NCBI RefSeq assembly: GCF_013034685.1
Contig: NZ_WQGO01000004.1
Coordinates: 1 to 64,000 of the forward strand
Source of the DNA: Ruegeria lacuscaerulensis
GTDB taxonomy: Bacteria > Pseudomonadota > Alphaproteobacteria > Rhodobacterales > Rhodobacteraceae
Reading direction: 5' to 3'
Length of the DNA stretch: 64,000 nt
Every line of letters begins with the position of its first letter. The stretch's first letter is position 1. Under the pieces are notes generated by a model. That model was given only the letters and a program-made list of their open reading frames with translations, made no database searches and was not told the origin of the DNA. Made by a program: the position numbers and the translations under genes. Below are positions 17,489 to 25,893 of this stretch, in pieces.

Positions 17489-18667
17489 TCAGAAAACGAT
17501 CCGGGTTCTGAGGCTGAACAGTGTAATGCTGTCCTGCATGGGATTCAGCAGAGGGTTGGAAACGTATTGCAGGGACGGTGTGATCTGCAGTCCGGGTGAA
17601 ATCGAGAAACGGTAGAAAGCTTCGAGCGTGAACTGGTCACCGTCTATGCCTCTTGCCTCGGCCCAGTTCAGGCCCAGCCCGGCCAAATCGGTATTGCGAC
17701 CATAGTAGCCCAGACCTGCAGAGACGGACCGGTCATAAAGCGCTGCGGTCCCCTTTGAGGCCCCAGCCCGAAAGAACGGCATCCACTTGTTGTCAACAAA
17801 CCATGCCGCTGAAAATGCTGCGCCGTAATCTTCCGCTCGACTGCCATCGTCAGCCGCATCCGCATGCCAGAGGGTCAGATGGATATTGTCGAAGTAGATG
17901 CGATCAAAGGCGGAGGTGTAACCAAGTTCGAGTGACTTGAAGAGATTGCCGTCGCTAAACACATCAAAGTTTGGATCGGACGGGTCGGCGTTTGCGTCTG
18001 ATACGCTGGCAATGGCGTAGAGGTTCTCGCTCAGCTTTACCCCACCGGCAATACCAAGGCCTTGGTTGGGCGAGTTAATTGTCGGATTGGTATTGAAAGA
18101 CAGGTTTTGAAAACCGCTATAGGGGCTTACCAACCCGTAGATATCCACAAAGTCCGTTACATCAATCTGCCCGACTTGCAGCGTCCACGACCCATTCTCG
18201 GCCCTTTGGGTCCAGAAAAGGTTAGTCAATAGCAGACCATTGTCGTTGAAGGCTGTTCCCGTGATTGAAAGGGCTCCGCCATCCAGCCCGAGAAACTGCG
18301 GAGCAACGCCAGTATAACTGTGCCGGTCTTCGATCTTGAATGTCAGGGAACCCCGTTCAGTTGCCTGCCAACTGCCGTAGAAACGAGCGATGCCGCTGGC
18401 CGCTTCGCCGGTTCCCAGATCAGCGTTCGTGGTTTGGCCCAATGCCAAGTAATCAATGTTGAACCGAAACCCACTCTCAGCCAGCCGGTCTTTCCACTCA
18501 AACCAACCAGGCGCGATGTTGCGCGGAAAATCAGAACGGTATTGTGGGTCGGTCAGCCCGTCCCCGGGCTCTAGATCAGCTTCGACCGAAGATGGGCCGG
18601 ATAATCCCTGAGCCGACGCTGCGCCAGCAAAGGCAATGCTCAATGCGGCAACCAAAAGTCTTATCAT
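17489..18667 (-). CDS. Carbohydrate-selective porin, OprB family
   Basis: 392-aa outer-membrane beta-barrel protein with a cleavable signal peptide (AGAASAQ). The order of features is that of OprB: an N-terminal segment ending with WFEWKDRLAESGFRFNIDYLALGQ, alternating amphipathic strands such as RGSLTFKIEDRHSYTG and WTLQVGQIDVTDFVDIYG, and a terminal Phe (SLRTRIVF) required for barrel assembly. It overlaps the DUF3299-like gene by 4 bp (ATGA), so the two are translationally coupled. Porin substrates cannot be read from the sequence; the neighbours suggest uptake of the amidohydrolase substrates. Confidence 0.82.
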   Translation of the reverse strand: MIRLLVAALSIAFAGAASAQGLSGPSSVEADLEPGDGLTDPQYRSDFPRNIAPGWFEWKDRLAESGFRFNIDYLALGQTTNADLGTGEAASGIARFYGSWQATERGSLTFKIEDRHSYTGVAPQFLGLDGGALSITGTAFNDNGLLLTNLFWTQRAENGSWTLQVGQIDVTDFVDIYGLVSPYSGFQNLSFNTNPTINSPNQGLGIAGGVKLSENLYAIASVSDANADPSDPNFDVFSDGNLFKSLELGYTSAFDRIYFDNIHLTLWHADAADDGSRAEDYGAAFSAAWFVDNKWMPFFRAGASKGTAALYDRSVSAGLGYYGRNTDLAGLGLNWAEARGIDGDQFTLEAFYRFSISPGLQITPSLQYVSNPLLNPMQDSITLFSLRTRIVF

Positions 18668-19428
18668 TCAGGCGCCCTTGCTCCGCCGGTCTTGCGATTT
18701 CCCGCCGCCCGGATGCGATCAGCGGCACGCTGCTTCCATTCCAGACTATCTGCTTCAGTTTCCAGAGTTTCGACGCGTTCCGTCTCTAGCTGGAAGGTCG
18801 CATTCATCGGCATGAGACCATCCACAACTATCATATTTTGAACGGAAGGATCGATAGTCAGCTTACCGGTCAGCCGAACGGGTTCGTGGACATAGCTGGG
18901 CGTCCAGTCCCCGTTCAACCGCACGCGGATCATCTGGTTCGGCGGAGGTGGAGGCATATGACTGCACATCCCTCGTTCCGGCACTAAATACGCGACAGGC
19001 CGCCCGTCCGGATCATTCGGAGCAGGAATGGCAAAGCCCGCCAGTGTGATTGTTTGGCCGTCGAATTCCGGATTTCCGTTCGTGCCAGCCTTTCTTCGAC
19101 GTTCCGTTACAACCTCTCGCTGATCGAGTAGCCAGTCGACATCAATTCCATCAGACGCCAAGGCATCCTCAGTCTCGGTCAAAAGCATTTGCCACTTTTG
19201 CCGCTCGTCTTCACTGCCATCATTCTGCTGCAGCCTGCCACGCAATCGCACGACGTAGAGGACATCGTCGAATTGTTCGGGACTGAGATCACGGTAGGGG
19301 TCTTCAAAGATCTGCGAGGATGGGTCCGGCAGGTCTGCCCAGTCCAACGCGGTATCGGGCGTCGCCATGGCAGACTGTCCACACCAAACCAACCCTGCCA
19401 ATACTACGGTGCGAAACACATGGTGCAT
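18664..19428 (-). CDS. Exported DUF3299-like protein
   Basis: 254-aa protein starting at ATG 19428, with GGAGAG close upstream and a signal peptide (VVLAGLVWCGQSAMA). The frame is open further upstream, but without a signal peptide. The central region matches the DUF3299 pattern: FDGQTITLAGFAIPAP, then AYLVPERGMCSHMPPPPPNQ and VRLNGDW. The CSHMPPPPPNQ motif with its Cys and His could bind a metal. The C-terminus is charged (RVETLETEADSLEWKQ) and may be helical. Function unknown. It sits between an amidohydrolase and the porin and overlaps the porin start. Confidence 0.7.
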   Translation of the reverse strand: MHHVFRTVVLAGLVWCGQSAMATPDTALDWADLPDPSSQIFEDPYRDLSPEQFDDVLYVVRLRGRLQQNDGSEDERQKWQMLLTETEDALASDGIDVDWLLDQREVVTERRRKAGTNGNPEFDGQTITLAGFAIPAPNDPDGRPVAYLVPERGMCSHMPPPPPNQMIRVRLNGDWTPSYVHEPVRLTGKLTIDPSVQNMIVVDGLMPMNATFQLETERVETLETEADSLEWKQRAADRIRAAGNRKTGGARAPE

Positions 19429-19454
19429 AGATGCTCTCCGGCTCTTTAGAGGTG

Positions 19455-20852
19455 TCAATCCAGTGTGTTTTTGTAGATGACGCCGTCCTTCATGATTAGG
19501 CGGATCGTCTCGGGGCTTTCGGGCCTCGGGTCGGCACCGAACCACTGATCGCCCGTACCAACGACCGAGAAATCTTCGAGCGGATTACCGTCGATCAGCA
19601 GGATATCCGCATAGGCACCTTCTTCGATCACACCCAGTTTCCCGGCGGTATACGGGTTCATGAAGTCACCTGACAAAGCGACCACCTCGCCACCTGTCGA
19701 TGTCAGCGTGACCATGGATGTGTAGGGCCCGAAAAACTCGTTGTTCAGGTGTTTTTCATAGGCAATCTGGATATTGCAGGCCTCGACGGAACCAACGCAG
19801 TCGGTCTGGAACCCTCGCTTCACCGGACATTCCTTCATATTGTCGATGTAGCCTGCAAACGTGGCCGAGGCCGACTTTGCTTTAGCAAGGCTCGACGGGA
19901 CGTTTGCCACTGCAGGAATATCGAGCAAACCGGGATCGAAGGCCGTCAGGTTAGTGGTAATGTATGCCCCTTTTTCGTTCATGACTTGGGCGATTTCACA
20001 GTCAAACGAGAAGCCGTGTTCGATGGACATGACACCTGCGTCAAGCGCACTGAGGATCGCTTCCTTACGATAGGAATGCGCCATGACATAGCTGCCATAC
20101 TCATTTGCCACTTGCACGGCGGCCCTGATCTCCTCGGGCGATCCAGCCAACAATTGCCATGGGTCGAAGGCCGAAACGACACCCCCGGATTGCATGAACT
20201 TCAACTGAGTCGCACCCATGCGGAAGTTGTTGCGCGCGAACCTGTAAACGTCGTCCACTCCGCTCACCTCCTGCGCCAAGTTCAGACGGCTCATGTTTGT
20301 CTCTGAACCCGGAGGAGCGGTGAAATTCGCAAAGTCAGCATGACCGCCGCGCGTTCCGATAAATGCACCGGACGGAAAGTAACGCGGTCCGTCAATTTGG
20401 CCTGCGTCAATTGCGCGGCGTAACCCGCCATTGGCCCCACCCGCGTCCCTGACTGTGGTGAAGCCCTGCATCAAATACATCTCGGCCATCCGCGCACCGT
20501 GTATGGCAAAGTCTTCCCACGTTGTGTTGGCCTCCATCGCGGGCAAGGTCGGCCCCATCAGCATCAGATGCGCGTGCAGTTCGATAAACCCGGGGGTCAG
20601 TGTCCGTCCCTCTCCGTCAATGACCGTGGCATTGGGGGCATCGATCGCATCAGTTGAGACGGCCTTGATAAGGTTGCCCTCAACCAGAACGCTCGCATTT
20701 TCGATACGCTGTTCATTGACGCCGTCGAAGACATGCACGTTGGTGAAAAGCGTTTGGGGTTCTTCCTGATCCTGAGCGTGCGCGGACGCAGAAAAAGAAA
20801 GACCGGCAGCGGCGATTACCGCCGAAAAAAGCGACATTCGTAGACCGGACAT
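19455..20852 (-). CDS. Exported amidohydrolase, imidazolonepropionase/Xaa-Pro dipeptidase-like
   Basis: 465-aa metal-dependent amidohydrolase with a signal peptide ending near SAHAQ (about residue 27). The metal motif HAH is at residues 93-95 (GFIELHAHLMLMG). AHSYRKEAILSALDAG and SIEHGFSFDCE supply further His ligands, and ILLIDGNPLED is the C-terminal block typical of the prolidase-like branch of the family. The start at 20852 is preferred over an ATG at 20867 because GGGAG precedes it. Probably hydrolyses a peptide-like or cyclic amide substrate in the periplasm (inference). First gene of the minus-strand island operon, divergent from the AraC regulator. Confidence 0.8.
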   Translation of the reverse strand: MSGLRMSLFSAVIAAAGLSFSASAHAQDQEEPQTLFTNVHVFDGVNEQRIENASVLVEGNLIKAVSTDAIDAPNATVIDGEGRTLTPGFIELHAHLMLMGPTLPAMEANTTWEDFAIHGARMAEMYLMQGFTTVRDAGGANGGLRRAIDAGQIDGPRYFPSGAFIGTRGGHADFANFTAPPGSETNMSRLNLAQEVSGVDDVYRFARNNFRMGATQLKFMQSGGVVSAFDPWQLLAGSPEEIRAAVQVANEYGSYVMAHSYRKEAILSALDAGVMSIEHGFSFDCEIAQVMNEKGAYITTNLTAFDPGLLDIPAVANVPSSLAKAKSASATFAGYIDNMKECPVKRGFQTDCVGSVEACNIQIAYEKHLNNEFFGPYTSMVTLTSTGGEVVALSGDFMNPYTAGKLGVIEEGAYADILLIDGNPLEDFSVVGTGDQWFGADPRPESPETIRLIMKDGVIYKNTLD

Positions 20853-20899
20853 AGGTACTCCCTTCATATTCTTATTTTACCAACTGTAGTCCGGAAAAC

Positions 20900-20930
20900 T
20901 TTACCGCGGTTGCCAGTTTCGAATTATAAT
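20900..20930 (+). promoter_or_regulatory. Candidate sigma70-type promoter for the AraC-family gene
   Basis: A perfect TATAAT hexamer lies at 20925-20930. TTTACC at 20900-20905 is the best -35 candidate, with a long 19-bp spacer. The hexamer overlaps the upstream ATG at 20929, which argues that translation begins downstream at 20983. The 130 bp between the divergent starts should also hold the amidohydrolase operon promoter and the regulator's binding site. Confidence 0.4.
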
Positions 20931-20982
20931 GTTCGAATGTGATGGTAAAAATGGCCACTGGACAGCGCATTCAATCCTAAAA

Positions 20983-21999
20983 ATGGTGAAGAGATTGCCT
21001 TTCAACACCACCTCTCAAGAGCATAGCGAGGGCTTTATTCGCCTCTCTTTGGCTGCCCCGTTTTTGCAGTATCTCATCGACCGCGAGATCGATCCGCAAC
21101 CAGCTTTGGATCAGGTCGGGTTGAAGGCAGAACTGTTGTCTGACCCATCCGTGTTCGTTCATTCAGAGTTGGTCTACGGGTTGGTTAATACCTTCTCAGA
21201 AGTTTCAAGGGATCGGTATCTTGGTCTGAATGTTGGGGAGACGTTTGACCTGCAAGCATGGCCACCTTTCGCCCAGGCCTTGCAATCGACAAAGACATTA
21301 TTCGAGTTTTTTACCCGATTTGTCCGGCTTGTGCCGCAGGAATCCAATTCTGTGCGGCACAGCCTTGTCATTGAAGCGGACAAAGCGACCTATCGTATCG
21401 AAAGGCAGCAAGAACCGACTGTTCCACCCGTTCAGGTCACCGGCTTTGGAGCCGCAATCTATGTGCGCCTATTGCAGACCGTCGTCGGCGATTCCTGGGA
21501 TTCTTCGCGCGTGCGATGGGAAAGCAGATACATCAATGGTCTACCTATCGACTATAAGGGGATCGAGGTTGGCTTGGGAACCTATCCCGGAATGCAAATT
21601 AGCTTTCCTGTGGAATGGTTGTTTTTGCACCATGTCTCTGAGTGTTCTGGCAAACCCGTAGCCGCACCGCGACAAGATGAAGAAGTAACCGTGGTGGCAG
21701 CTTTGCGATCTGTTTTACGTGACAAGCTAGATGAAATCGATTTGGGACCAAATGTAGTGGCTGGGTTGCTGGGGATACAGCCGGAACGGTTTCTGAAGGC
21801 CCTTCAGCAACAAGGCACAACGCTACCCCGCGAAATCAAGCGGCTGCGTGTCGATGTGGCAAAGGAGCACCTAAAAGAAGACCAGATGACAATTGCAGAG
21901 ATCGGTCTGATGCTCGGCTATTCTGACAAGTCCCATTTCACCCGCTTTTTTCGAGGTCAAACCGGAATGACACCGACCAAGTTCCGCCTTGGTGCATAA
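20983..21999 (+). CDS. AraC-family transcriptional regulator
   Basis: 338-aa regulator. The N-terminal two-thirds resembles the arabinose-binding-like domain found in OruR/ArgR-type AraC proteins (FLQYLIDREIDPQPALDQVGL and following). The C-terminal HTH domain is clear: IKRLRVDVAKEHLKEDQMTI, AEIGLMLGYSDKSHFTRFFR and GMTPTKFR. The ATG at 20983 is chosen over 20929 because a TATAAT box overlaps the latter and the resulting length is usual for the family. Transcribed divergently from the amidohydrolase-DUF3299-porin operon, which it most likely controls in response to a substrate or product (inference). Confidence 0.82.
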   Translation: MVKRLPFNTTSQEHSEGFIRLSLAAPFLQYLIDREIDPQPALDQVGLKAELLSDPSVFVHSELVYGLVNTFSEVSRDRYLGLNVGETFDLQAWPPFAQALQSTKTLFEFFTRFVRLVPQESNSVRHSLVIEADKATYRIERQQEPTVPPVQVTGFGAAIYVRLLQTVVGDSWDSSRVRWESRYINGLPIDYKGIEVGLGTYPGMQISFPVEWLFLHHVSECSGKPVAAPRQDEEVTVVAALRSVLRDKLDEIDLGPNVVAGLLGIQPERFLKALQQQGTTLPREIKRLRVDVAKEHLKEDQMTIAEIGLMLGYSDKSHFTRFFRGQTGMTPTKFRLGA

Positions 22000-22362
22000 T
22001 TGCTGGACTGCTTTTCCACTTCTTTACAAGTGGGGACCAACAAGTATTCGCAGCACATTTTTTGAAGCCCCTATCTTAGGATCGCAGGGGAACAATTTCC
22101 CCATAGCCCCTACGGCAGCTCTTACAGTGCTACGCTTCCGCTTCAGCAAACCTCTGATTAAGTTCGATCGGCAGCAATTCTGATTGAAGCAAGTTGTCAT
22201 GCGCTATTGAACCGTTGGGAAAACGGTGCGACCCCCAAGCCACTAACAACGCAAGGCTTCTCTCCAAGATAGCACTGGTCGCGGCAGAGGAAAACAGCAC
22301 CTTATTGCACGTGCGGTTTGAGTTAAAACGCTTCGTTGGCTCCGAGTTTGCCGGAAGGCCGT
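22000..22362. other. Distal end of the island, no gene seen
   Basis: No convincing gene. A minus-strand frame open from 22612 to 22130 runs through the attR and lacI promoter region and overlaps the lacI start, so it is treated as spurious. No complete tRNA fragment accompanies the repeat at 22363. This could be decayed mobile DNA. Confidence 0.4.
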
Positions 22363-22383
22363 GTCTTTCATCACCCACCATCC
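22363..22383 (+). other. attR: direct repeat of tRNA-Val 3' end
   Basis: 20 of 21 bases match 15068-15088 in the same orientation, including the exact core TCATCACCCACCATCC at 22368-22383. The bases outside the repeat do not match the tRNA. It marks the right end of the island and is followed at 22416 by the lacI operator. Confidence 0.78.
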
Positions 22384-22415
22384 CCTCAATCCAGGCCTGC
22401 GGTGATGCGACCTTG

Positions 22416-22455
22416 TTGCAACCGATTGCAAAATGGGTGCAACGGGGCGTAGTAT
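22416..22455 (+). promoter_or_regulatory. lacI promoter with autoregulatory operator
   Basis: TTGCAACCGATTGCAA at 22416-22431 is a one-base variant of the palindrome found at three other promoters in the cluster. Its right half TTGCAA (22426-22431) is also a fair -35 element, 18 bp from TAGTAT at 22450-22455. The start codon is 50 bp further on. Binding here would occlude the -35, so negative autoregulation is likely (inference). Confidence 0.65.
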
Positions 22456-22505
22456 TTGCCCATGAAAATGTCGAATACCACCTTACTTGCTCACTGGCCC
22501 CGTTC

Positions 22506-23504
22506 ATGAGTGTCACACTAAAAGACGTTGCCGCACTTGCTGGGGTTTCGCGGTCCGCCGTGTCGCGCACCTTTACCGAAGGCGCGTCGGTTTCTGCCAA
22601 AACCCGCAGCAAAGTCGAAAAGGCTGCAGCCGAGCTGGGCTACAGCCCGAACGCGCTGGCCTCCAGCCTGACCACCGGGAGGACCAAACTGATCGGGCTG
22701 ATCTCGAACAACTTCCACAACCCGATCTTCCTGGAGGTGTTTGATCAATTTACCCGCGCCCTGCAAGAACGCGGCTTGCGCCCGTTGATCGTGAACCTGA
22801 CGGATGAGACCGAGCCCGCAAACTCGGTCAGAATGCTGCGGCAATATTCGGTGGATGCCGTCATTGTGGCCTCATCCACCCTGCCGCCCAGCTTTGCAAA
22901 GGCGTTTCATGATGCGGGCGTTCCGGTGGTGCACACATTCGGACGGTCGGCCACCTCGCCCGAGGTTCATGTGGTCGGGATCGACAACGTCGAATGCGGG
23001 CGGATGGCGGCGCGGGAATTGCTGGCGCGGGGATATCGGCACGTCGGCTATCTGGGTGGTCCCAAGGATGCTACATCGGCAATGGATCGCTATCACGGGT
23101 TCATGGAAGAGGTTGAAAAACACCCAAACCTGAAAGTCTCACATTCTTTCGCGACCGGATATTCGTTCGAGGCTGGCCGCGCCGAAATGCTGCGCCTGCT
23201 GGCCGGCACCCCGGCCGAAGGGTATTTCTGCGGCGACGACATCCTGTCGATCGGTGCGCTGTCGGCCCTGTCCGACCACGGCCTGCAACCCGGCAAAGAT
23301 ATTGGTATTATTGGTCTGAATGATATGGAGATGTCGCGCTGGGAAAGCGTCGATCTGACGACGATTCACCAGCCGATCAAGCAGATCATCACCGCATCCG
23401 TCGATCTGGTCGAAGAGATGCTGAAAGACCCCGAGCGTTACCCCGAGGCCCGTATCTTTCCCTGCCGGGTGATCGAGCGGGGCACGTTACGGCCCCGCCC
23501 CTGA
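22506..23504 (+). CDS. LacI-family transcriptional regulator of the inositol locus
   Basis: 332-aa repressor-type protein. The N-terminal HTH (TLKDVAALAGVSRSAVSRTF, about residues 4-23) and hinge helix (SPNALASSLTTGRT) are canonical, followed by a periplasmic-binding-like effector domain (IGLISNNFHNPIFLEVFDQF and onward). ATG 22506 is chosen since it places the HTH at the N-terminus; the frame is open upstream but runs across the operator and attR. The gene ends one base before the convergent Gfo/Idh gene. The palindromes at 22416, 25803, 36545 and 37598 are the obvious targets. The inducer is probably an inositol or a pathway intermediate (inference). Confidence 0.9.
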   Translation: MSVTLKDVAALAGVSRSAVSRTFTEGASVSAKTRSKVEKAAAELGYSPNALASSLTTGRTKLIGLISNNFHNPIFLEVFDQFTRALQERGLRPLIVNLTDETEPANSVRMLRQYSVDAVIVASSTLPPSFAKAFHDAGVPVVHTFGRSATSPEVHVVGIDNVECGRMAARELLARGYRHVGYLGGPKDATSAMDRYHGFMEEVEKHPNLKVSHSFATGYSFEAGRAEMLRLLAGTPAEGYFCGDDILSIGALSALSDHGLQPGKDIGIIGLNDMEMSRWESVDLTTIHQPIKQIITASVDLVEEMLKDPERYPEARIFPCRVIERGTLRPRP

Positions 23505-24638
23505 TCAGCGAAACATTGGCGGGCGCGCGTCGGTCCAGGCACCATGATTTTTGGACGACGCGACCGCCGCGTGAACGGCGGCAATCGACCGCACGCCGTC
23601 GGCGGGGGTTGGCAGCCCGTCTCGGACCTCTCCTTGAATGGCATCGGCCAGATCGCAGTAGATATTGGCCACCGCCAGCGGGAATCCTTCGGGGTGAGCA
23701 ATCGCTACGCGCGACAGGCGCTGCGCGTCGTCATGCAACCCGCCTTCGCCTTTTTCGATGATCTGCGTGCGCCCTCCGACCGGGGTATAGACCAACTGAT
23801 TGGGCTGCTCGGACGCCCAGCGCAGACCTCCGGTTTCACCAAAGACCTGAATATCAAACCCATGCTGCCGCCCGATAGCCACAGATGACGTCCACAGCCG
23901 ACCAACCGCGCCGCCCTCGGTGCGGAAGTTGATCATGGCGTCATCCTCCAGCTCACGGCTGACGATGGTCGAGGCCATGTCGGCAGACAGGGTTTTTACC
24001 TCATCGTCGCTGATGAAGCTTGCCATGTGCAGTGCGTGGATGCCGCAATCGGCGAACTGCCCGGATACGCCCGCCATCGCTGGATCATAGCGCCAGCGCA
24101 CACGAGGGTTATCCGCGTCGGTCGCGTCACCGTGGTGGCCATGGCTGAAATTTGTCACTACCAGACGCACCTTGCCAATATCGCCCGCCCGCACCATCGC
24201 ACGCGCCTGCCGCACCATCGGATAGGCGGAATAGCAATAGTTCACCGCGCAGATTTTGCCCGATGCTTTGGCCACACGCACGATCTCCTCGCCCTCTTCC
24301 ACGGTCATGGTCATCGGCTTCTCGCATAAAACGTGGAAACCGGCCTCGAGAAAGGCTTTGGCGATCTCGAAATGTGTGGCGTTCGGGGTGGCAATCGTCA
24401 CCAGATCAATGCGGTCGGGGCGGTCTTTTTCACCAGCCAGCATCTCTTGCCAATCGCCATAGGCACGGTCCCGCGCCACGCCCAGACGCTGCGCATATTC
24501 CCGCCCGACTTCTGGGCGATGGTCCAACGCGCCTGCGGCGAATTCAAACATCCCGTCGGCCAGCGCACCCAACCGGTGGGCGGGCCCGATCTGACTGCCC
24601 TCGCCGCCACCAATCATGCCCCATTTCAGCTTTGCCAT
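23505..24638 (-). CDS. Gfo/Idh/MocA-family oxidoreductase (distal of pair)
   Basis: 377-aa NAD(P)-dependent sugar or cyclitol dehydrogenase. The N-terminal Rossmann motif is modified (GMIGGGEGSQIGPAH), and the conserved EKP motif is CEKPMTMTVEEGEE at about residues 106-119. GIHALHMASFI gives the catalytic-domain His region. The long N-terminal insert EGSQIGPAHRLGAL is typical of the scyllo-inositol dehydrogenase/YrbE-like group rather than classical IolG. It is 36 bp downstream of the other Gfo/Idh gene, in the same operon. Substrate probably an inositol isomer or inosose (inference). Confidence 0.82.
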   Translation of the reverse strand: MAKLKWGMIGGGEGSQIGPAHRLGALADGMFEFAAGALDHRPEVGREYAQRLGVARDRAYGDWQEMLAGEKDRPDRIDLVTIATPNATHFEIAKAFLEAGFHVLCEKPMTMTVEEGEEIVRVAKASGKICAVNYCYSAYPMVRQARAMVRAGDIGKVRLVVTNFSHGHHGDATDADNPRVRWRYDPAMAGVSGQFADCGIHALHMASFISDDEVKTLSADMASTIVSRELEDDAMINFRTEGGAVGRLWTSSVAIGRQHGFDIQVFGETGGLRWASEQPNQLVYTPVGGRTQIIEKGEGGLHDDAQRLSRVAIAHPEGFPLAVANIYCDLADAIQGEVRDGLPTPADGVRSIAAVHAAVASSKNHGAWTDARPPMFR

Positions 24639-24674
24639 GATCTTAGTCTCTCTGTTATCTTGTCGTTTGTTCGG

Positions 24675-25778
24675 TCAGAATTGACTGACGTCCTGCCATT
24701 TCCGCTGGTCCGAAGACGCAAGCACCGCCGCCAGAACACGGTTCACCTCATGCCCGTCGCGGAAGGTCGGCCAGATGTTTTCACCCGTGTCGATGGCGTG
24801 CAGAAAATCCTTCGCCTCGATAATGATCTGGTCCTGATAGCCAGTTCCATGACCCGGTCCCTGACAGAAGGGTTCATAATCCGGGTGCGCGGGTCCGGTC
24901 AGGATCTTGGTGAAACCCCGCGACGCCTCGGGGCCTTCCCGGCGATACAGCCACAGGGCATTCTGATCCTCTTGATCAAAGCGGATCGCGCCTTTGGTTC
25001 CCGTGATCTCATAAGCATAACCCATCTTTCGTCCCGTCGCGACGCGGCTGAAATAGAGGTTCCCCATGACGCCGTTTTCGAACCGGCACATCATCTGGGC
25101 ATGGTCGTCATTCGTAACCTCTCCGCCCGGCCTGTGCCGGTGGACGGTTTCTACATCGGCCATCACCTGTGCAATAGGCCCGATCAGGGCCATCGCACCG
25201 TTGACCATGTGTGGGGCTAGATCACCGATCGTGCCGTTTGCCATGCCCGTCGTGCGCCAGGTCGCTGGGGCTTGGGGGTCGGCGTAGAAATCCTCGGTAT
25301 GTTCCCCCCGAAACCAGGTGATGTCCCCGATCTCTCCATCCGCGATCAACTGCCGTGCATATTGGCTGGCAGGTGTTCGGATATAGTTGAAGCCAACCAT
25401 GTTGATGGCACCCGCTGCTTCGGCGGCCGCCACCATTGCGTGGCTGTCCTCCAAAGAAGCCCCCAAGGGTTTTTCGCACAGCACCGGCTTGCCCAGCGCA
25501 AAGGCCGCCTCGGCGATCTGACGATGCGTAGACTGGGGCGAAGCGATCACGACCGCCTCGACCTTTGGGTCGTTGACCAATAACTGCCAGTCATCCGTCG
25601 CACGCGCGAACCCATAGGCTGCGCGATAGCGTTCCGCGCTGGCAGGGGTCGAGGCGCAGTTCATCTCAAGACGCGGGCGTAAGGCTGTGTTGAACACGGC
25701 GCCAACAGCGGTCATCGCAACCGAATGGGCCTTGCCCATATAGCCGCCACCGACGATTCCAATTCCGATTTCAGGCAT
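24675..25778 (-). CDS. Gfo/Idh/MocA-family oxidoreductase (proximal of pair)
   Basis: 367-aa dehydrogenase of the same superfamily. Rossmann motif GIVGGGYMGKAH is near the N-terminus; the EKP motif is CEKPLGASLEDS at about residues 90-101. The start at 25778 (MPEIGIGIV) is preceded by GGAG; the frame extends upstream across the operator and is not used. Divergent from iolC, sharing the operator at 25803-25818, with a TATATT (25801-25796 on the minus strand) as candidate -10. Likely acts on an inositol stereoisomer or derived keto-inositol (inference). Confidence 0.84.
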   Translation of the reverse strand: MPEIGIGIVGGGYMGKAHSVAMTAVGAVFNTALRPRLEMNCASTPASAERYRAAYGFARATDDWQLLVNDPKVEAVVIASPQSTHRQIAEAAFALGKPVLCEKPLGASLEDSHAMVAAAEAAGAINMVGFNYIRTPASQYARQLIADGEIGDITWFRGEHTEDFYADPQAPATWRTTGMANGTIGDLAPHMVNGAMALIGPIAQVMADVETVHRHRPGGEVTNDDHAQMMCRFENGVMGNLYFSRVATGRKMGYAYEITGTKGAIRFDQEDQNALWLYRREGPEASRGFTKILTGPAHPDYEPFCQGPGHGTGYQDQIIIEAKDFLHAIDTGENIWPTFRDGHEVNRVLAAVLASSDQRKWQDVSQF

Positions 25779-25802
25779 TTGCAGCGGCTCCGAACAATAT
25801 AT

Positions 25803-25818
25803 TTGCAACCGGTTGCAA
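25803..25818. promoter_or_regulatory. LacI operator between divergent Gfo/Idh pair and iolC operon
   Basis: Perfect 16-bp palindrome TTGCAACCGGTTGCAA in the 115-bp divergent intergenic region. It is 25 bp upstream of the Gfo/Idh start and 75 bp upstream of the iolC start, so one site can control both directions. Identical to the site at 37598-37613. Confidence 0.82.
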
Positions 25819-25893
25819 AATCAGTATCGTGAGAATCGACTTAACGCAAGGACCAACGATCCCTGCACGCCCCTTTTCGCCGGAGGACAAGAC

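Noticed and set aside
22130..22612. Minus-strand 160-codon open frame over the lacI promoter
   Set aside because: It crosses attR, the operator and the lacI start codon, has no recognisable domain, and competes with well-supported elements.
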